From Cyclina sinensis (lineage: Eukaryota > Mollusca > Bivalvia > Venerida > Veneridae), in assembly GCA_012932295.1 (NCBI GenBank), contig JAAONU010000018.1, positions 3,838,206 through 3,902,205 of the forward strand: 64,000 nt of DNA, in the 5' to 3' direction. A program made the translations under genes and the position numbers. Shown here in pieces: positions 1-23,149 of the stretch. Numbering within the stretch: position 1 is the stretch's first letter; the number at the start of each line of letters is the position of its first letter. The notes beneath the pieces were generated by a model. The model searched no databases, was not told the origin of the DNA, and saw nothing but the letters and a program-made list of their open reading frames with translations.

Positions 1-641
1 GTTAAACGGATATTTCCATGTGGAAATTATCGGACCAGAACATCCGAACAGTATGCACACATTTTCTTGCTAATAAATCTTCAAATAGTTCGGTTGAATT
101 TAATACACTTGTTTCTGGGAAATATCCAAGAAAGGAAACTGCTCTACGTTACAACTAAAAGGCGTAACCATAAGACAATTTATCCGACCGGAAGTTCTGG
201 CAATATTTAATTCTTTTGTTTATGAATTTTCACAAAAAGAATGATTGATTCCTGAAAAAAAGCAGAAACAAACTGCTCTATTTCAAATTTACCTAGCTAG
301 AACATCCAGACAGTACGTACATCTCTTGCTTGCTTTAAACAAAGATTTGATGGATTCAAACCGTTGGTTCCTAATGAATAGTTTGGAAACGAAACTTCTC
401 AATTTTACAGTCAAGAGAAAAGGGAAAACATCCAACCATATTTATCCTTCAGGGCCATAACTAGTTGGAACAAGAGTCATGTTACACATGGTTAATCCCC
501 CCGCCGGGAAGTACTTTTAATAAAAGGGAATAACTCTATAAGTAGGCAAGCAGAGTTATTGTTTTTGCACACTGCACTTCCTACCAATGTGCTTTGTCAG
601 TGTATTAAGTTTTAAATAAATCCCTCAAGTACTTTTGGAGT
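1..641 (+). repeat. Duplicated segment, copy 1 (about 98% like 6455-7095)
   Basis: Position 1 aligns to 6455 and the match holds to about 641, including the AATCCCCCCGCCGGGAAG start and a single unit of the pearl-like array. The copy continues to the left of the window. The short ORF inside (245-460) is shared by both copies and shows no protein family features. Confidence 0.85.
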
Positions 642-2320
642 AATTTCTTGTTTTGGTAAACTAACTTCTTCTGTATATTTCTCCATAAATAATTACTTTT
701 ATCTTCTGTTGTGCCTTCGCTAATTGTTTTGAAACTAATTGTCTTCATTTATCGCCTACTGTGAGTTTACTTTTAACATTTAACTCTATTTCCTGTCTGC
801 TAGGTGTTACTCATTGCTCAGGAACAATTTAATGTAATTTGCTGTCTGAAGTGATTGTATAATGTTTTCTGGATAACTTTTTCAGGCGTTTTATGCAACG
901 TTTGCACCTTTTGATTTGAAACATTTTTATTTCAAGTTCTTATTTATTTTCTTCTTCTTTTATCCTGAAGAAGTAATAAGATTTTCAAATTTGAAGATAT
1001 TCGTTTTATGCTGAAACGAAATCCGAACATAATGAAGAAGCATCTTTAAGTTATCGTAACCTAAGCTTCAAGTCTTTTACATGACTGTTTGTTGTTCCGA
1101 AGACCATTTCATTAAGAGGTTAATCTCGCTTTTGGACCTAAGAGGTTGAACGAAAAAAAAAATATTGCTGCATGGGATAAATTCTATTACAACTATTTAT
1201 ATTCCTTTTATCAGTTTATTAGGTAAGAAAAGAATAAGGCATAAAATTGCTTTTCTAGTACGCCAGTTCTTATCATAAACATTTAAATAACCGATGGTAT
1301 TTAACTAGCTCATTCGCTATAAATAAATCAGTTAGTATTTTAAAGAAAAAAGCTTATGGTCACATTTCTCATAGGAATTTAGACACTTAGAAAGTGTTTA
1401 TTTGGAATAAATGCTATCCACCTAGCATAAAAATGGTACAGCAGCAACTTCTTATATAAAGACTACTATCGATGTAGTATCAACAAAGACTGATACAGTC
1501 TTCCAGTCTTCATTACTGGCTAATCATGTGCAGTCAGTTTTTTGTTTTGTTTTGTTTTGTTTTTTTTTGTTTTTTTAACGCCACGTTTATCTTTTTACTA
1601 AAATAAGAAAATTTAGGAATACAGAAACTTATTTAACAATTTCGTGTCCAGGTAGATTGATTCTAGTGAATTGTTTGTAATAAAAAAATCATCGTAGTTG
1701 TCAACACAGTAATAAATGTCTAAGATATTCATCATTTTCAAAAAATGCTGAAGTTCAGTTTAACACGTGAAGAAACACTCTAAATGACGAAAATATCGTG
1801 CTTACGAAACCAACCAAGTACCATAGCAATATATCAACAGTGACAATCGGAAACTTTTTCAAACTTCAGGTTGCAGTCAGAAATAATGTTAGGAATTTAA
1901 AAGGCTTTTGATTTTTTACCAAAAGTACACAGAAAAAAGACACAACTCTCTCGGTAAGACAACGTTTTAATTTCTTCATCTGAAGTTTCATAGGACAATA
2001 TTTCACTTTAGTGTTTGCTCTTGTCGGCCAACACACTTGCGCAGACAACTTGTTCTGGCAGGCAAAAAATGGAACAGTGCACTTATGAATAAGTGGAGAA
2101 ATCGCAATTCTTTACGGATAAATCTGTAAGAAAATTTTAAAAATCGTTGCTATCTCATTGGCTAGAGAAATAGGGCAAACACTAAAGAGCAATAAATCGA
2201 AAATAAGAAACGGGGGTTCTTGTGCATTGCACATCTCCTTAAAAGATCCAACATAAGACTGATTTTAGATCAGATGGCGTTTTTTTTTTTAATTTTTTTT
2301 TTTTTTATTTTATTTTATTT
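642..2320. other. No gene seen; AT-rich DNA
   Basis: This is AT-rich sequence with a poly-T/TTTTG run near 1540-1575. I find no coding exon, RNA gene or clear repeat. Confidence 0.5.
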
Positions 2321-2324
2321 ATTT

Positions 2325-2670
2325 TTAGGGGTGTGTGGGGGCGCTTTCCTTTTTTTGTTTTTTTGGGGAAGGAGGGTTTCTCATTTTTTGGACTCAGAAA
2401 GATATTGTTCAAAGAAAAATCCGTAGTGTCTTTAAGATTTTTTATGGGTGTGTGGGGCGCTTTCTTTGTTTGTTTTTTGGGGAAGGAGGGGTTCTCATTT
2501 TTTGGACTCAAAAAGATATTGTTCCAAGAAAAATCCGTAGAGTCTTAAAGATATTTTTTAGGGGTGTGTGGGGCGCTTTCTTTGTTTGTTTTATGGGGAA
2601 GGAGGGGTTCTCATTTTTTGGACTCAGAAAGATATTGTTCAAAGAAAAATCCATAGTGTCTTAAAGATAA
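2325..2670 (+). repeat. Tandem repeat, about 117 bp x 3
   Basis: Three units each hold GGGTGTGTGGGG-CGCTTTC, a T-rich run, TCATTTTTTGGACTCA and AAGATATTGTTC. Open frames here simply follow the repeat and are not genes. Confidence 0.9.
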
Positions 2671-2717
2671 GGTCAAAAATATAACCTCTGCAGCATTCAT
2701 GAAGTGTTTAACTAATC

Positions 2718-4687
2718 ATGTATAGGAAGTGAGCAGTAGCAGTACGCAACAGTAGAAAAACGTGAAGTTGGCAGTAGCAGTAACAGCAGTAGCAGTAAAA
2801 CAAAACGTGAAGTTGGCAGTAGCAGTAACAGCAGTAGCAGTAAATCAAAACGTGGAGTTGGCAGTAGCAGTAACAGCAGTAGCAGTAAAACATAACGTGA
2901 AGCTGGCAGTAGCAGTAACAGCAGTAGCAGTAAAACATAACGTGAAGCTGGCAGTAGCAGTAACAGCAGTAGCAGTAAAACAAAACGTGAAGTTGGCAGT
3001 AGCAGTACGAGCAGTAGCAGTAAAACAAAACGTGAAGTTGGCAGTGGCAGTAACAGCAGTAGCAGTAAAACAAAGCGTGAAGTTGGCAGTAGCAGTAACA
3101 GCAGTAGCAGTAAAAAAGTCTTAAAAGTCTGGAAAGTTTCAATGAAATAAAACATGTTTAAACATCAACAGACCCTCCCGAGTCTATTGCGTAGTTATGC
3201 GACTGTTTCTGACACGCTTGCAAATTTTCATGAATTTTGGTGCCAATCGGAAAAATGTCATTTTAATGTCTAGGGACCCTCCTAAGTTGATTTTACCGGT
3301 CTGCGACTGTTTCTGACAAATTCGCAGATTTCCAGGAATTTTGGTGCCAATTGGAAAAATGTAATTTTTAATGTCTAGGGACCCTACTGTGTCGATTTTT
3401 CCCGGTCTCCGACTGTTTCTGACACACTCACAGACTTTCAGGAATTTTGGTGCCACTTGGAAAAAATGTCATTTATAAGGTCTAGGGACCCTCCCAAGTC
3501 GATTTAACTGTTCTGCGACTGTTTTTTGACAAATTCGCAGACTTCCAGGAATTTGGTGCCAATCGGGAAAATGTCATTTTTAATGTCTACTGACCCTCCC
3601 GTGTCGATTTTACTGGTCTGTGACTGTTTCTGACACTCTCGCAGACTTTCAGGAATTTTGTTGCCAATCGGAAAAATGTCATTTTTAATGACTAGGGACC
3701 CTTCTGTGTCGATTTAACCGGTCTGCGACTGTTTCTGAAACACTCGCAGACTTTCAGGAATTTTGGTGCCACTTCGGAAAATGCCATTATTAATATATCG
3801 GGACCCTCCCAAGTCGATTTTACCGGTCTGCGACTGTTTCTGACACTCTCGCAGACTTTCAGGAATTTTGGTGCCAATCGGAAAAATGTCATTTTTAATG
3901 TCTAGGGACCCTTCCGTGTCGATTTAACCGATCTGCGACTGTGTCTGACACACTCGCAGGCTTTCAGGAATTTTGGTGCCACTTGGGAAAATGCCATTAT
4001 TAATGTCTAGGGACCCTCCCAAGTCGATTTTACCGGTCTGCGACTGTTTCTGACAAATTCGCAGACTTCCAGGAATTTTGGTGCCAATCGGAAAAATGTC
4101 ATTTTTAATGTCTAGGGACCCTACCGTGTCGATTTTTTCCGGTCTGTTTCTAACACACTCGCAGACTTTCAGGGATTTTGGTGCTACTTGGAATAATGTC
4201 ATTTATAAGGTCTAGGGACCCTCCTAAGTCGATTTTACTGGTCTGTGACTGTTTCTGACACTCTCGTAGACATTCAGAAATTTTGGTGCCAAAATTGAGA
4301 AAATGTCATTTTTTATGTTAAGGGACCCTCCGGTGTCCATTGTTACGGTCTGCTACTGTTTCTGACATTTTGCAAACTTTCAGGAATTTGGCGCCAATCT
4401 ATTTCAGAGTTTCCTACTGCTACTGCTGTTACTGCTACTGCCAGCTTCACGTTTTGTTTACTGCTACTGCTGTTACTGTTACTGCCAACTTCACGTTTTG
4501 TTTACTGCTACTGCTGTTACTGCTACTGCCAACTTCACGTTTTGTTTACTGCTACTGCTGTTACTGCTACTGCCAACTTCACGTTTTGTTTACTGCTACT
4601 GCTCGTACTGCTACTGCCAACTTCACGTTTGATTTATTTTCTACTGCCAACTGCTACTGCGTACTGCTACTGCCAACTTCCTATTAG
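2718..4687. mobile_element. Foldback-like element: inverted minisatellite arms around a satellite core
   Basis: The left arm (about 2725-3118) is eight or so units of a 45 bp repeat (CGTGAAGTTGGCAGTAGCAG...). The right arm (about 4411-4683) is six units of the same repeat inverted. Both arms start with a diverged AGGAAGT...GCAGTAGCAGTACGC end. The core (3170-4400) is eleven or twelve units of about 106 bp, each with GGGACCCTCC, CTGCGACTGTTTCTGACA and GGAATTTTGGTGCCA. The 10-mer TTAACTAATC flanks both sides (2708-2717 and 4688-4697), as a target-site duplication would. Arms built of short tandem repeats are the hallmark of Drosophila Foldback elements. No transposase is encoded. Confidence 0.75.
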
Positions 4688-4697
4688 TTAACTAATC

Positions 4698-5630
4698 CCA
4701 GGTGTTGACCTAGTTTATGAATCAACATGAACAAGTCCAAAAAATTTCTGAAAGGTCATTCAAAAAAAAAGTATTCGGATAAAGTTTTTTGGATTTGGTC
4801 CAAAATGTGTTTCAGCACTTCTCACAAGGGTTTTATATTGATCAGCTCTTTACTTAACATTACCCAGTTCATGACCAACTTGTGAACGTCAAGGCAACAG
4901 TCTGACAAGCGTTTCATGAAGTTTGCGTCCAAAATGTGACATCTACGGTGTTTACCAAATTTTGTTTTGAATTCCGGCCTTACTTACCCCAATTTCGGAG
5001 ATAACCGAGAGCTTGTCAGAACAAATATTCTGACACGTTTCATGAAGACGTTGATAAAATTGTGAGATTACCTTTTTTACTTTGTAAGGTTTTTCTTTGA
5101 TTGGAACTGGAACACGACGCGATTGTTTTAGTCATAGATATCATCCAGACAATCACTCTAAACATATTTCAAGAATTTTAAGTAAAAGCTATGACTTGTG
5201 GTGACACTGTCTTTGATTTTTCATTTATTCCACGAGTTTATAAAACAAAAATGATTACAGAGTTTTAGGACAAAGAGGAAGAAATGGACTAGTAAAATAC
5301 TAAGAATGCTTTAATCTGAGCTTGTGACTTAGTTTTTAACCACTCAATACCTAGCCATAAAATGATTTAAGACAAACATTTTTAAGTTTATTCTTGAAGA
5401 ATTGATAAACAAGAAAAAACAGTGGCGCCGATGAACAACGCCCGAAAGCGCTTTCTCTATATTTAGATTACATTGCAAATGTACCGTGCTCCAGTATATA
5501 ACCAAAACAATGTGTGTTTCCTGACCAAAACTGCTCGCCCTCTCTCTATGTGAGTTTATATATACATGTAGTCGGTACCGGATGCTCATATGACCGACTC
5601 CCACTACAGAGACTAATTATTTTATTGTAA
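4698..5630. other. No gene seen
   Basis: AT-rich intergenic DNA. A minus-strand ORF at 5344-5604 has no recognisable family and sits in repeat-like sequence. Confidence 0.4.
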
Positions 5631-5785
5631 GGGATAGTTCAAGATGTGAAAGATTGGGGAAGAGTGGTGTAGGCGTACAGCGGAAGGACTCCTTATCAAG
5701 AGGTCTTGAGTTCGAAGCTCACCAAATTCTCTTTCGACTTCCACATTCCACACTTGTGATATTACTAGTTAAGACATCCGGGAAG

Positions 5786-6056
5786 AAATCATCTGGTGTG
5801 AAATAAAAGGGCTATGTCTATGTTAAAAAAGGATGTTTGATACCAATGGAAAAAAACAAAGAAAAAACAGATACAGAAAGCATCCCTTTTCAGATACCCC
5901 TGGCTCTTTAGCATGATCTGTGTATAGCACTGATAAATGAGACTCAGTTTAACAGCTCATCCAAAGGTCAATTAGTAATGTGGAGAAGCGGGGGATCGAA
6001 CTCGCAACCCCTGGTTTACCTGTCCAGCTCATTACCCCTGGACCACTCCTCAAAAC
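5786..6056 (-). mobile_element. tRNA-derived SINE
   Basis: Read on the minus strand, the head (6056-5985) has a tRNA-like A box (GTGGTCCAGGGGTAATG) and B box (AGTTCGATCCC). The body then shares TACTAATTG...GAG...GTTAAACTGAG and AGGGGTATCTG with the copies at 21838 and 38328. A further tRNA-like head on the plus strand (about 5655-5735, GAGTTCGAAGC) adjoins it. Confidence 0.7.
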
Positions 6057-6454
6057 TGCCATATTTCTTAATCAATATCCATGTAATCAGAACAATTCCG
6101 TTTAATGTGTACATTTCCACTTGCTAGTTAAGCTGAAAAACATTGGGAGAAATTTACCCGTTGATGTTTTTATAACCATCTGAAAATCATCCGACCGAAA
6201 CATCCTGATATATACACAACACCTCTTGCTAGTGAGCCTTCAAACATATTTAGTTGAATTCAAGTCACTGATGCGTAAAAAACCTGGAATTATTGAACAA
6301 TCAAAGGGCAATAACCAGATGTAAAATTCAACTGACTGGGATAACTTTTTGACAACACGCACATATCCTGCTAGTCAGGCTTAAAACAATTCGTTGAGAC
6401 CTGGGACATTTGGTCCTGGGAAACAGCTTCGAAACGAAACTGTTCAACTTTATA

Positions 6455-7095
6455 GTTAAACGGATATTTCCATGTGGAAATTATCGGACCAGAACATCCG
6501 AAAAGTATGCACAAATTTTCTTGCTAGTCAATCTTCAAATAGTTCGGTTGAATTTAATACACTTGTTTCTGGGAAATATCCAAGAAAGGAAACTGCTCTA
6601 CGTTACAACCAAAAGGCGTAACCATAAGACAATTTATCCGACCGGAAGTTCTGGCAATATTTAATTCTTTTGTTTATGAATTTTCTCAAAAAGAATGATT
6701 GATTCCTGAAAAAAAGCAGAAACAAACTGCTCTATTTCAAATTTACCTAGCTAGAACATCCTGACAGTACGTACATCTCTTGCTTGCTTTAAACAAAGAT
6801 TTGATGGATTCAAACCGTTGGTTCCTAATGAATAGTTTGGTAACGAAACTTCTCAATTTTACAGTCAAGAGAAAAGGGAAAACATCCAACCATATTTATC
6901 CTTCAGGGCCATAACTAGTTGGAACAAGAGCCATGTTAAACATGGTTAATCCCCCCGCCGGGAAGTACTTTTAATAAAAGGGAATAACTCTATAAGTAGG
7001 CAAGCAGAGTTATTGTTTTTGCACACTGCACTTCCTACCAATGTGCTTTGTCAGTGTATTGAGTTTTAAATAAATCCCTCAAGTACTTTTGGGGT
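6455..7095 (+). repeat. Duplicated segment, copy 2
   Basis: This copy matches positions 1-641 with only scattered substitutions. Here the segment runs on into the full pearl-like array. Confidence 0.85.
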
Positions 7096-8270
7096 TATGC
7101 TCTGGACCAAGTTTTTCAAGTAAATCTGATAAAGGGCAATAACTCTAAAAGTAGGCATGGAAGAGTTATTTTTCTTGTGCACCGAACTTCCTACAAATCT
7201 GATGTTAAGTTTGAAGTAAATCCCTCAAGTACTTTTGGAGTTATGCACTAGACAAAACTTTTTAAGTAAATCTGATAAAGGCAAATGACTCTAAAAGTAG
7301 GCAAGGTAGAGTTATTGTTTTTGCACATTGCACTTCCTACCAATGTGCTCTGTAAGTGTATTAGGTTTGAAGATAATTGCTCAAGAACTTTTTGAGTTTT
7401 GCTTCAAAGTTTTCCAAGTAAATCTGATCAAGAGAAATAACTCTTAAAATAGGCAAGGCAGAGTTATTGTTTTTGCATGCTGCACTTCCTACTAATTTGC
7501 TCTGTCAGTGTATTAAGTTTGAAGTTAATCCCTCAAGTACTTTATGAGTTATGCTTCGGACAAAGTTTTTCAAGTAAATATGATAAAGGGGAATAACTCT
7601 AAAAGTAGGCATGGTGGAGTTATTGTTCTTGCACAATGCACTTCTTACCAATGTGGTATGTCAGTGTATTAAATTTTAAGTAAATCCCTCAAGTACTTTT
7701 GGATATATGCTCTGGAATTTTTTTTACAAGTAAATCTGATAAAAGGGAATAACTCTAAAAGTAGGCAAGGTAGAGTTATTTTTTCTTGTGCACTGCACTT
7801 CCATCCAGTGTACTTTGTCAGTGTATTAAGTTTGAAGTAAATCCCTCAAGTACTTTTGGAGTTCTGCTCTGGACAAAACTTTTTAAGTAAATCTGATAAC
7901 GGAGAATAACTCTAAAAGTAGGCAAGGTAGAGTTTTTGTTCTTTCACAATACACTTCCTACTACTGTGCTCTGTCAGTGTATTAAGTTTGAAGTAAATCC
8001 CTCAAGTACTTTTGGAGTTATGCTTTTAACAAAACTTTTTAAGTAAACCTGATGCAGAGGAATAACTCTAAAAGTAGGCAAGGTGGAGTTACTGTTTTTG
8101 CACAATTCACTTCCTCCCAATGTATTCTGTCAGTGTATGAAGTTTGAAGAAAATCGCTTTTGGAGTTATGCTCAGGACAAAATTGGGACAGATGCAGGGA
8201 CGGATGGATGGAAAGACGGATGGAGACCATTTCTAATATCCCCTCTGCCTTTGGCGGGGGACAAAAAATT
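6935..8270 (+). mobile_element. Pearl/HINE-like element with about 8 x 156 bp units
   Basis: Units repeat AATAACTCTAAAAGTAGGCA, GCACTTCCTACCAATGTG and TCCCTCAAGTACTTTTGGAG. It starts at AATCCCCCCGCC, ends at TTTGGCGGGGGAC (inverted ends) and has a GGGACGGATGGATGG tail before the 3' hairpin. Confidence 0.75.
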
Positions 8271-11213
8271 TATTTGACCATTACAACATCTAGACAATAT
8301 TCAGGCTATAATTACCATTGTTAGTTACAAATGCTTGTTGAATTCGAGCCACTGGTTTCTGAGAAAGGTCAATCGGACATAAAATTGAGTATATGCACTC
8401 CTTTCTCAAAGTTCTCAGTGCACAAAATGAGATCTCTGAGAGTGGTAACAAGGTTTTTCCTTTGCTCCGCGCTGGTGTCCCTGTTTCTAGCCCCATATTA
8501 AACAATATTGATTCCATCTGAGAATCGTGAAGACATTGTAAAAAAGTTACAAGAAGAATCAGTCAAAACCGTTACGTCTGGAGCTGTACAATGATTTTCC
8601 TTTTCTCTTAAGCTGGTGAACTTAGATTTTGACCCTATATGATTCAGCATAGAACTAATTGAAATTTCATCAAGACACACTTTCTTAAAATTATGAAGAC
8701 TTAAAATGTCGCCTTTAGTTTTGGAACAACTAAATGTTGATGACAGATGACAGAATCTGACCAACCCCGTTCAGAAGGGTCAAACAGTGCAATAAATAAA
8801 ACATGGTGGAATTTGCCCTCCACTAATTACCATTTTGAACACCACAAATTAAAGAAATGACTATATTCAGCTTGGATATTTTATTATGTTAATAATATTT
8901 GCGTACAACAGAAATTAGAGCAAAAAATTAAAATCAGCACTATCAAAAAGATGTTAATTGAACAAATTGTCAAGTGGCTTATAACAGCCAAAAGAAACAA
9001 GCATTGCTAAAACATATATAAATACACTGTGCTTTACAGCATTAATGCATTGTGCTTAAGTTAACACATCTAAATATGAAAATATTTTGCATTCAATTTC
9101 CTCAAATCTTTGCAACTTTCTAAACACCTTGAAGAGTAACTATTTCCTAACATACAAGCGCTATGCTGATATAATGCGGCTGCCTTATTATCACAAACTT
9201 CAAACTATTTTTAAAACACATACTTTGTACTCATTTTACGAGCGTTAAGTGCAGGCATTGACTCTCCCATTGTCAAGTACCAATGAAAGAGCTAAAACAA
9301 ACTCCTAAATTCTTTTGCTTCCACTCACACATGCCAGCTTCACAACTCTGAACTGTCTACAATTCAAATGTTTCTTACCTTACCGTTCAATTAACTATAA
9401 CAATCATAGGACAAAATTAAATGTACAAATGTATTTAACAGATGTATTAAATTCACTAAGAACAAAACAAAGAATTCTTAAGTTGTTGAAATGTCTAGAG
9501 TATTTTTATGACAATGAAGTGAAACATGAGCTTGACATTAAAGACTGCCTTGAACCTCTTTTAGGAAGACTACATACAAAATTCTTAGCAGATACAAAGA
9601 AGTGAATACTTTGCACTTACATCCATCATCATTTTTGAACTGGACTATATTTTTAAAAAGCTTAAAGACTAAAACATTGTGAGATTGTCACAACAGATAT
9701 TTTCTTCAAGAGGTAGAAAATCAGAAATGCTGTAAACTACTTAAAATTAATATTGTTTATAATGTTGTTATAAAAATGGTTTCACATTCAGTCCATTTAC
9801 GAAAGAAACATCAACTTATGTCGCTTGTTTTTTGAATACTGTAACCCTCCTTTTCCAATCTGCCACAACAAAAAGTCATCAATACTGTCATACCATACAA
9901 TATGCAAGTATAATCTTATATACAATGTTGCAAATATTTGTTAAAACTCTAATAAGCCATAAACAGAGTATTATACCTATACCTCTGGGATCAGATGAGG
10001 AATCAGCTAACAGAGAGGATGGGTGACTTTTTATTTGTCCTAGCCAACATTTTCTGACCCTCATAAGGACTGTTGACATTCTAATCAAGAAAATGGTCTT
10101 GTTTCATCAGAAAAAAATTACATTTTCAATGCCAATCAAATTATTTTTGCTGCGCCTGTTGTTTCAGTTTCAAAAGAATGTTATTGTAAATGACCCAAAA
10201 TGACATTTGAGAAGTTCTGTGAATATGGATCTGAACTTAAGAATTTGCCTTTATGGTTTTCCCAGTTTGTCACGTCTCCCTGTCTTCCAAACTTTCTCCC
10301 TAATTTCCTAGTGTTTAGAATTCATTTCTCCCTAAATTTTGAATCTAGCCCGATCCCTGATTATACAACTTCTAACAAATTGATTTGATTGATCTATTGA
10401 GTGCTCTGTATTGTTTCTGTTACGTATGAAATTAAAAAACTCATCCTTTCCACACTTCAGGCCTTCCAACAATAATACGTTTTCTCTATGAACTTAAACG
10501 AAATATTAAATCCGCTGTATGGATGAAAAAAAAAATTCAAAGAAGTGTACATACAGTTAAAATACAAAAGATATTTAGAAAACATACAACATAATGATAA
10601 ACATTGTAAAAATAAAGTTCATTCCGTAAATATCTTAGCATATTTTCCTCATTTTTTATCTCCATACTATATCCATTTCATCTCAACTTAAAAGGTAGCC
10701 TTCTTACACGAACACAGATTCATAATGAATGTTACTGAGGTTTGTTCTTTATTGCTCTTACTGTATTCTGAATGCATTTTAAAAAAGAACAAGTCTTGCA
10801 AAAGGCGGGTTTCAATAAACGTCTTTACAACTGATATAAACAGGTTTCAAAATCTACATAAACTTTATTCAAAATTTTAAAGGTTTGTTACCTATTTTAT
10901 CCAAAAAATGTTTAATTTTGCTGTCCCCTTTATTTCACAATTTCATACTGTAAGAAAAAAAAAACACTGACAAGATCAAAAGAGCAAAAGTTAAAAGAGA
11001 ATAGTTCTTACACTGCTTAGAATTAAATCGAGTTAATAAAAAACTTGTAATTGTCTATTGTAAATAGAACCAATACAAATATATTTGACAAATAAAGATT
11101 CAGCGTTATAATTTCATTAGCACAGATTTGTAAAGTTCATAAACAGTATAATTTGGTATCAGTACATTTATGACAGGGACAGCTAATGTGTGAGCACATG
11201 TCTGTGCACCATT
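8271..11213 (-). other. Probable 3' UTR and downstream flank of PDCD6; no other gene seen
   Basis: AT-rich sequence after the ALG-2 stop codon, with several minus-strand AATAAA hexamers. Short ORFs (for example 8498-8764 minus and 9315-9605 plus) show no family features or splice support. Confidence 0.45.
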
Positions 11214-20871
<9,658 letters not shown>

Positions 20872-21830
20872 TTTGCAATTATTCTTGCGAAATATCTGAG
20901 TAATCCAAATGAAATTAAACCAAACGTAAATAATGAACTGAAAGAAATAACAAAGTGCAAAGAGTAGTTACCATGTGTCAAGGGTTTTCGTATTTTCAAA
21001 AACTTGGGAAAACTGTATAGAAAGTTGTCAGTGGATGGAAAATTCTTTTGCGAAGTTGGCCTATTTTTGACCAGCTGACAGCTGAGCAGAAAGTCTTTTC
21101 TGCTATGCCGTGAAAAAGAGGTATTAACTGATCCAAGTTATTGAATTTATCTTTTAATGGAAGGACACACACGTTACATTAGGAAAATCTTTCAATGTAT
21201 AATAAAAACAAATGATAGTTTACTAAACTGGTTTTTTAATCAATGCCATATTTTTTTATGGTTTACAGTTATTCAACTATAATGAATGAACACTTGAGAG
21301 TATTGTCTTGTGTGGGCATTTTCTAACTGAGTGTCAAACACAAATATAATAATATTTATTCAACATAAACAGATTCAGTTTCACTCTCTTTAAAAACAAG
21401 TGCTTGAGTGTTTTGAAAAAAAAATGGATAAAGAAATATGCCATGACCAAGTTGTCAGGTGCTTTGATATTTGACAAGTAGCATTGTCTAGTTGTTTGTT
21501 TTATTTTCAATTAAATTTTGATTTCCAAAACCGAGCCCTGATGATTGACTGGCTAATTACTTCCTCAAAAATACTAAATACATTGTGATAATATCAACAT
21601 TGCAGACGGTTTATTTATGGCGTGCATTTTTATTATCTTTTAAATCCGTGTAGCATACTTTCTACAGGTTAAAAAGCAAAGGATAAAGGTAGAGTATCAT
21701 AGTGATAGATATCGTTGCAGAAGTAACACATAAATTTTGCGGTCACTTTTATTTGCTGTCATTAAATAGACCATTCTGAGCGGTTGAAGGAGAGAGCCTC
21801 ACGAGAAGTGGACTTGGCGAAACTGGATGG
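20872..21830 (-). other. Presumed PDCD6 5' UTR/promoter region and flank
   Basis: This lies upstream of the ALG-2 start codon. I see no clear TATA box at a fixed distance and no other gene. Confidence 0.35.
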
Positions 21831-21837
21831 ACCAAGG

Positions 21838-22125
21838 AAACGCCCGAGCGGCTAGGGTGGTAACGCGTTGGACTGATTGCCCAGGGGCACGAGGCCCGGA
21901 TCCTCCTCTCCTCCACTAACATTACTAATTGCCTTTCAAATGAGACGTTAAACCGATGTCTCATATACCAGTGCTGTACACTGTGGATGCAAAATAACCA
22001 GGGGTGTCTCTGGAATGGTATGTTTCTGTATCTTGCTCTACCCCAAAAACATAAAATAACTTATCTATGCAAGGGGCGTCGGTCATATGGGTAACTGGTA
22101 CCGACGTTAAATAAACCCAAACAGA
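21838..22125 (+). mobile_element. tRNA-derived SINE
   Basis: The head resembles a tRNA (GCGGCTAGGGTGGTAACGCG, then CACGAGGCCCGGATCC). The body matches 38400-38600: CTCCTCCACTAACATTACTA, AGGGGTGTCTCTG and ACCGACGTTAAATAAA. Confidence 0.75.
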
Positions 22126-22497
22126 TAGATATAAATCATAATTTTAATTATTTTTCTATCCGTCAATGTCTTCAGTATAAGCTTCTGCGTGAATATGGAT
22201 GAATCATTTTTAGTTTGTTCCTGATATTGAGAAAAGAGTATTTAAAAACCGATCAGTAACTGGCCTACAAGAATGTGGTTAGTTTTCATTAAAACTATGT
22301 GGCTTGTAAGGAACCATTAATATTAAAAGAAGAAAGTAATCAAGTGAAAAATGCGGTCTTTAACAAAAATGCATGAAAATTCGGACAAAGAACTAACAAA
22401 AATCATCTGTTTACCTGTTTCTGACACGTTGTACATCATAAGTGCATCAAGTTACAACGATAAATAATAAATTCAAATAGATAAACACTGATACTTA

Positions 22498-22690
22498 AAG
22501 GTGAACCAGTGGTACAGTGGTAGCGCGCTGGACTGGTATTCCAGGGGCCACGAGTTCGATCCCGCGCTACCATGTATCATTGAAATACATTTGAAAAGAA
22601 CCAATGATGTTCTGAAATGAGATGGTCTCTGTATCTTGAGCTATCCCCCCAAACACAAAATTACTAAACCCTTAAAGCTTCTGGACGTAA
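22498..22690 (+). mobile_element. tRNA-derived SINE, shorter copy
   Basis: The head has GTGGTACAGTGGTAGCGCG and CGAGTTCGATCCCG (A and B boxes), followed by GATGGTCTCTGTATCTTGAG from the same SINE family body. Confidence 0.7.
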
Positions 22691-23149
22691 CACCTAAATT
22701 ATGACAAACCAAAAGGGCGAAATGTAAATATAAATGCTCAAAGCGAATACAGTACATGAATTTTATTTTGGATGGATCCAAATTGCTGAGAACAGTCAAG
22801 AGCCAAGTAACTGCAGCGTTTCGATTTAGTTTCGATCTGGTGAGGGGGTCAGTATATACTTGTAATGTATGAATGTATTGTCTATAGCTGTTTTGGGTTT
22901 ACATTTGATTTTCATATCTTTTGAAGTGACAGTGAATGAATCAACTGCTTACATAATAATTCGAAAGTTAGATTTAAAGCTAGAGGTTTCCGACCGAAGG
23001 CAGAGTTGTTCGTTCATAACAAGATAAAGGGTCCGATCGGATGAGATCATCTTATCCACGGCTGCTCATTCTACACCAGCTTGTTAGAAACTTTAAGATC
23101 TAGACCTTATGTTTTTGTTTAAACTCATTTATTTTACATCGATTGCGAT

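Noticed and set aside
1866..2048. 60 aa minus-strand ORF
   Set aside because: No similarity to known domains and no gene context; expected by chance.
2708..3155. Overlapping ORFs of 120-147 aa rich in Leu, Cys/Tyr or Val/Ala
   Set aside because: All frames are translations of the 45 bp minisatellite (a multiple of 3, so it stays open); no gene features.
9315..9605. 96 aa plus-strand ORF antisense to the ALG-2 3' region
   Set aside because: AT-rich, no family motif, no splice or codon support.
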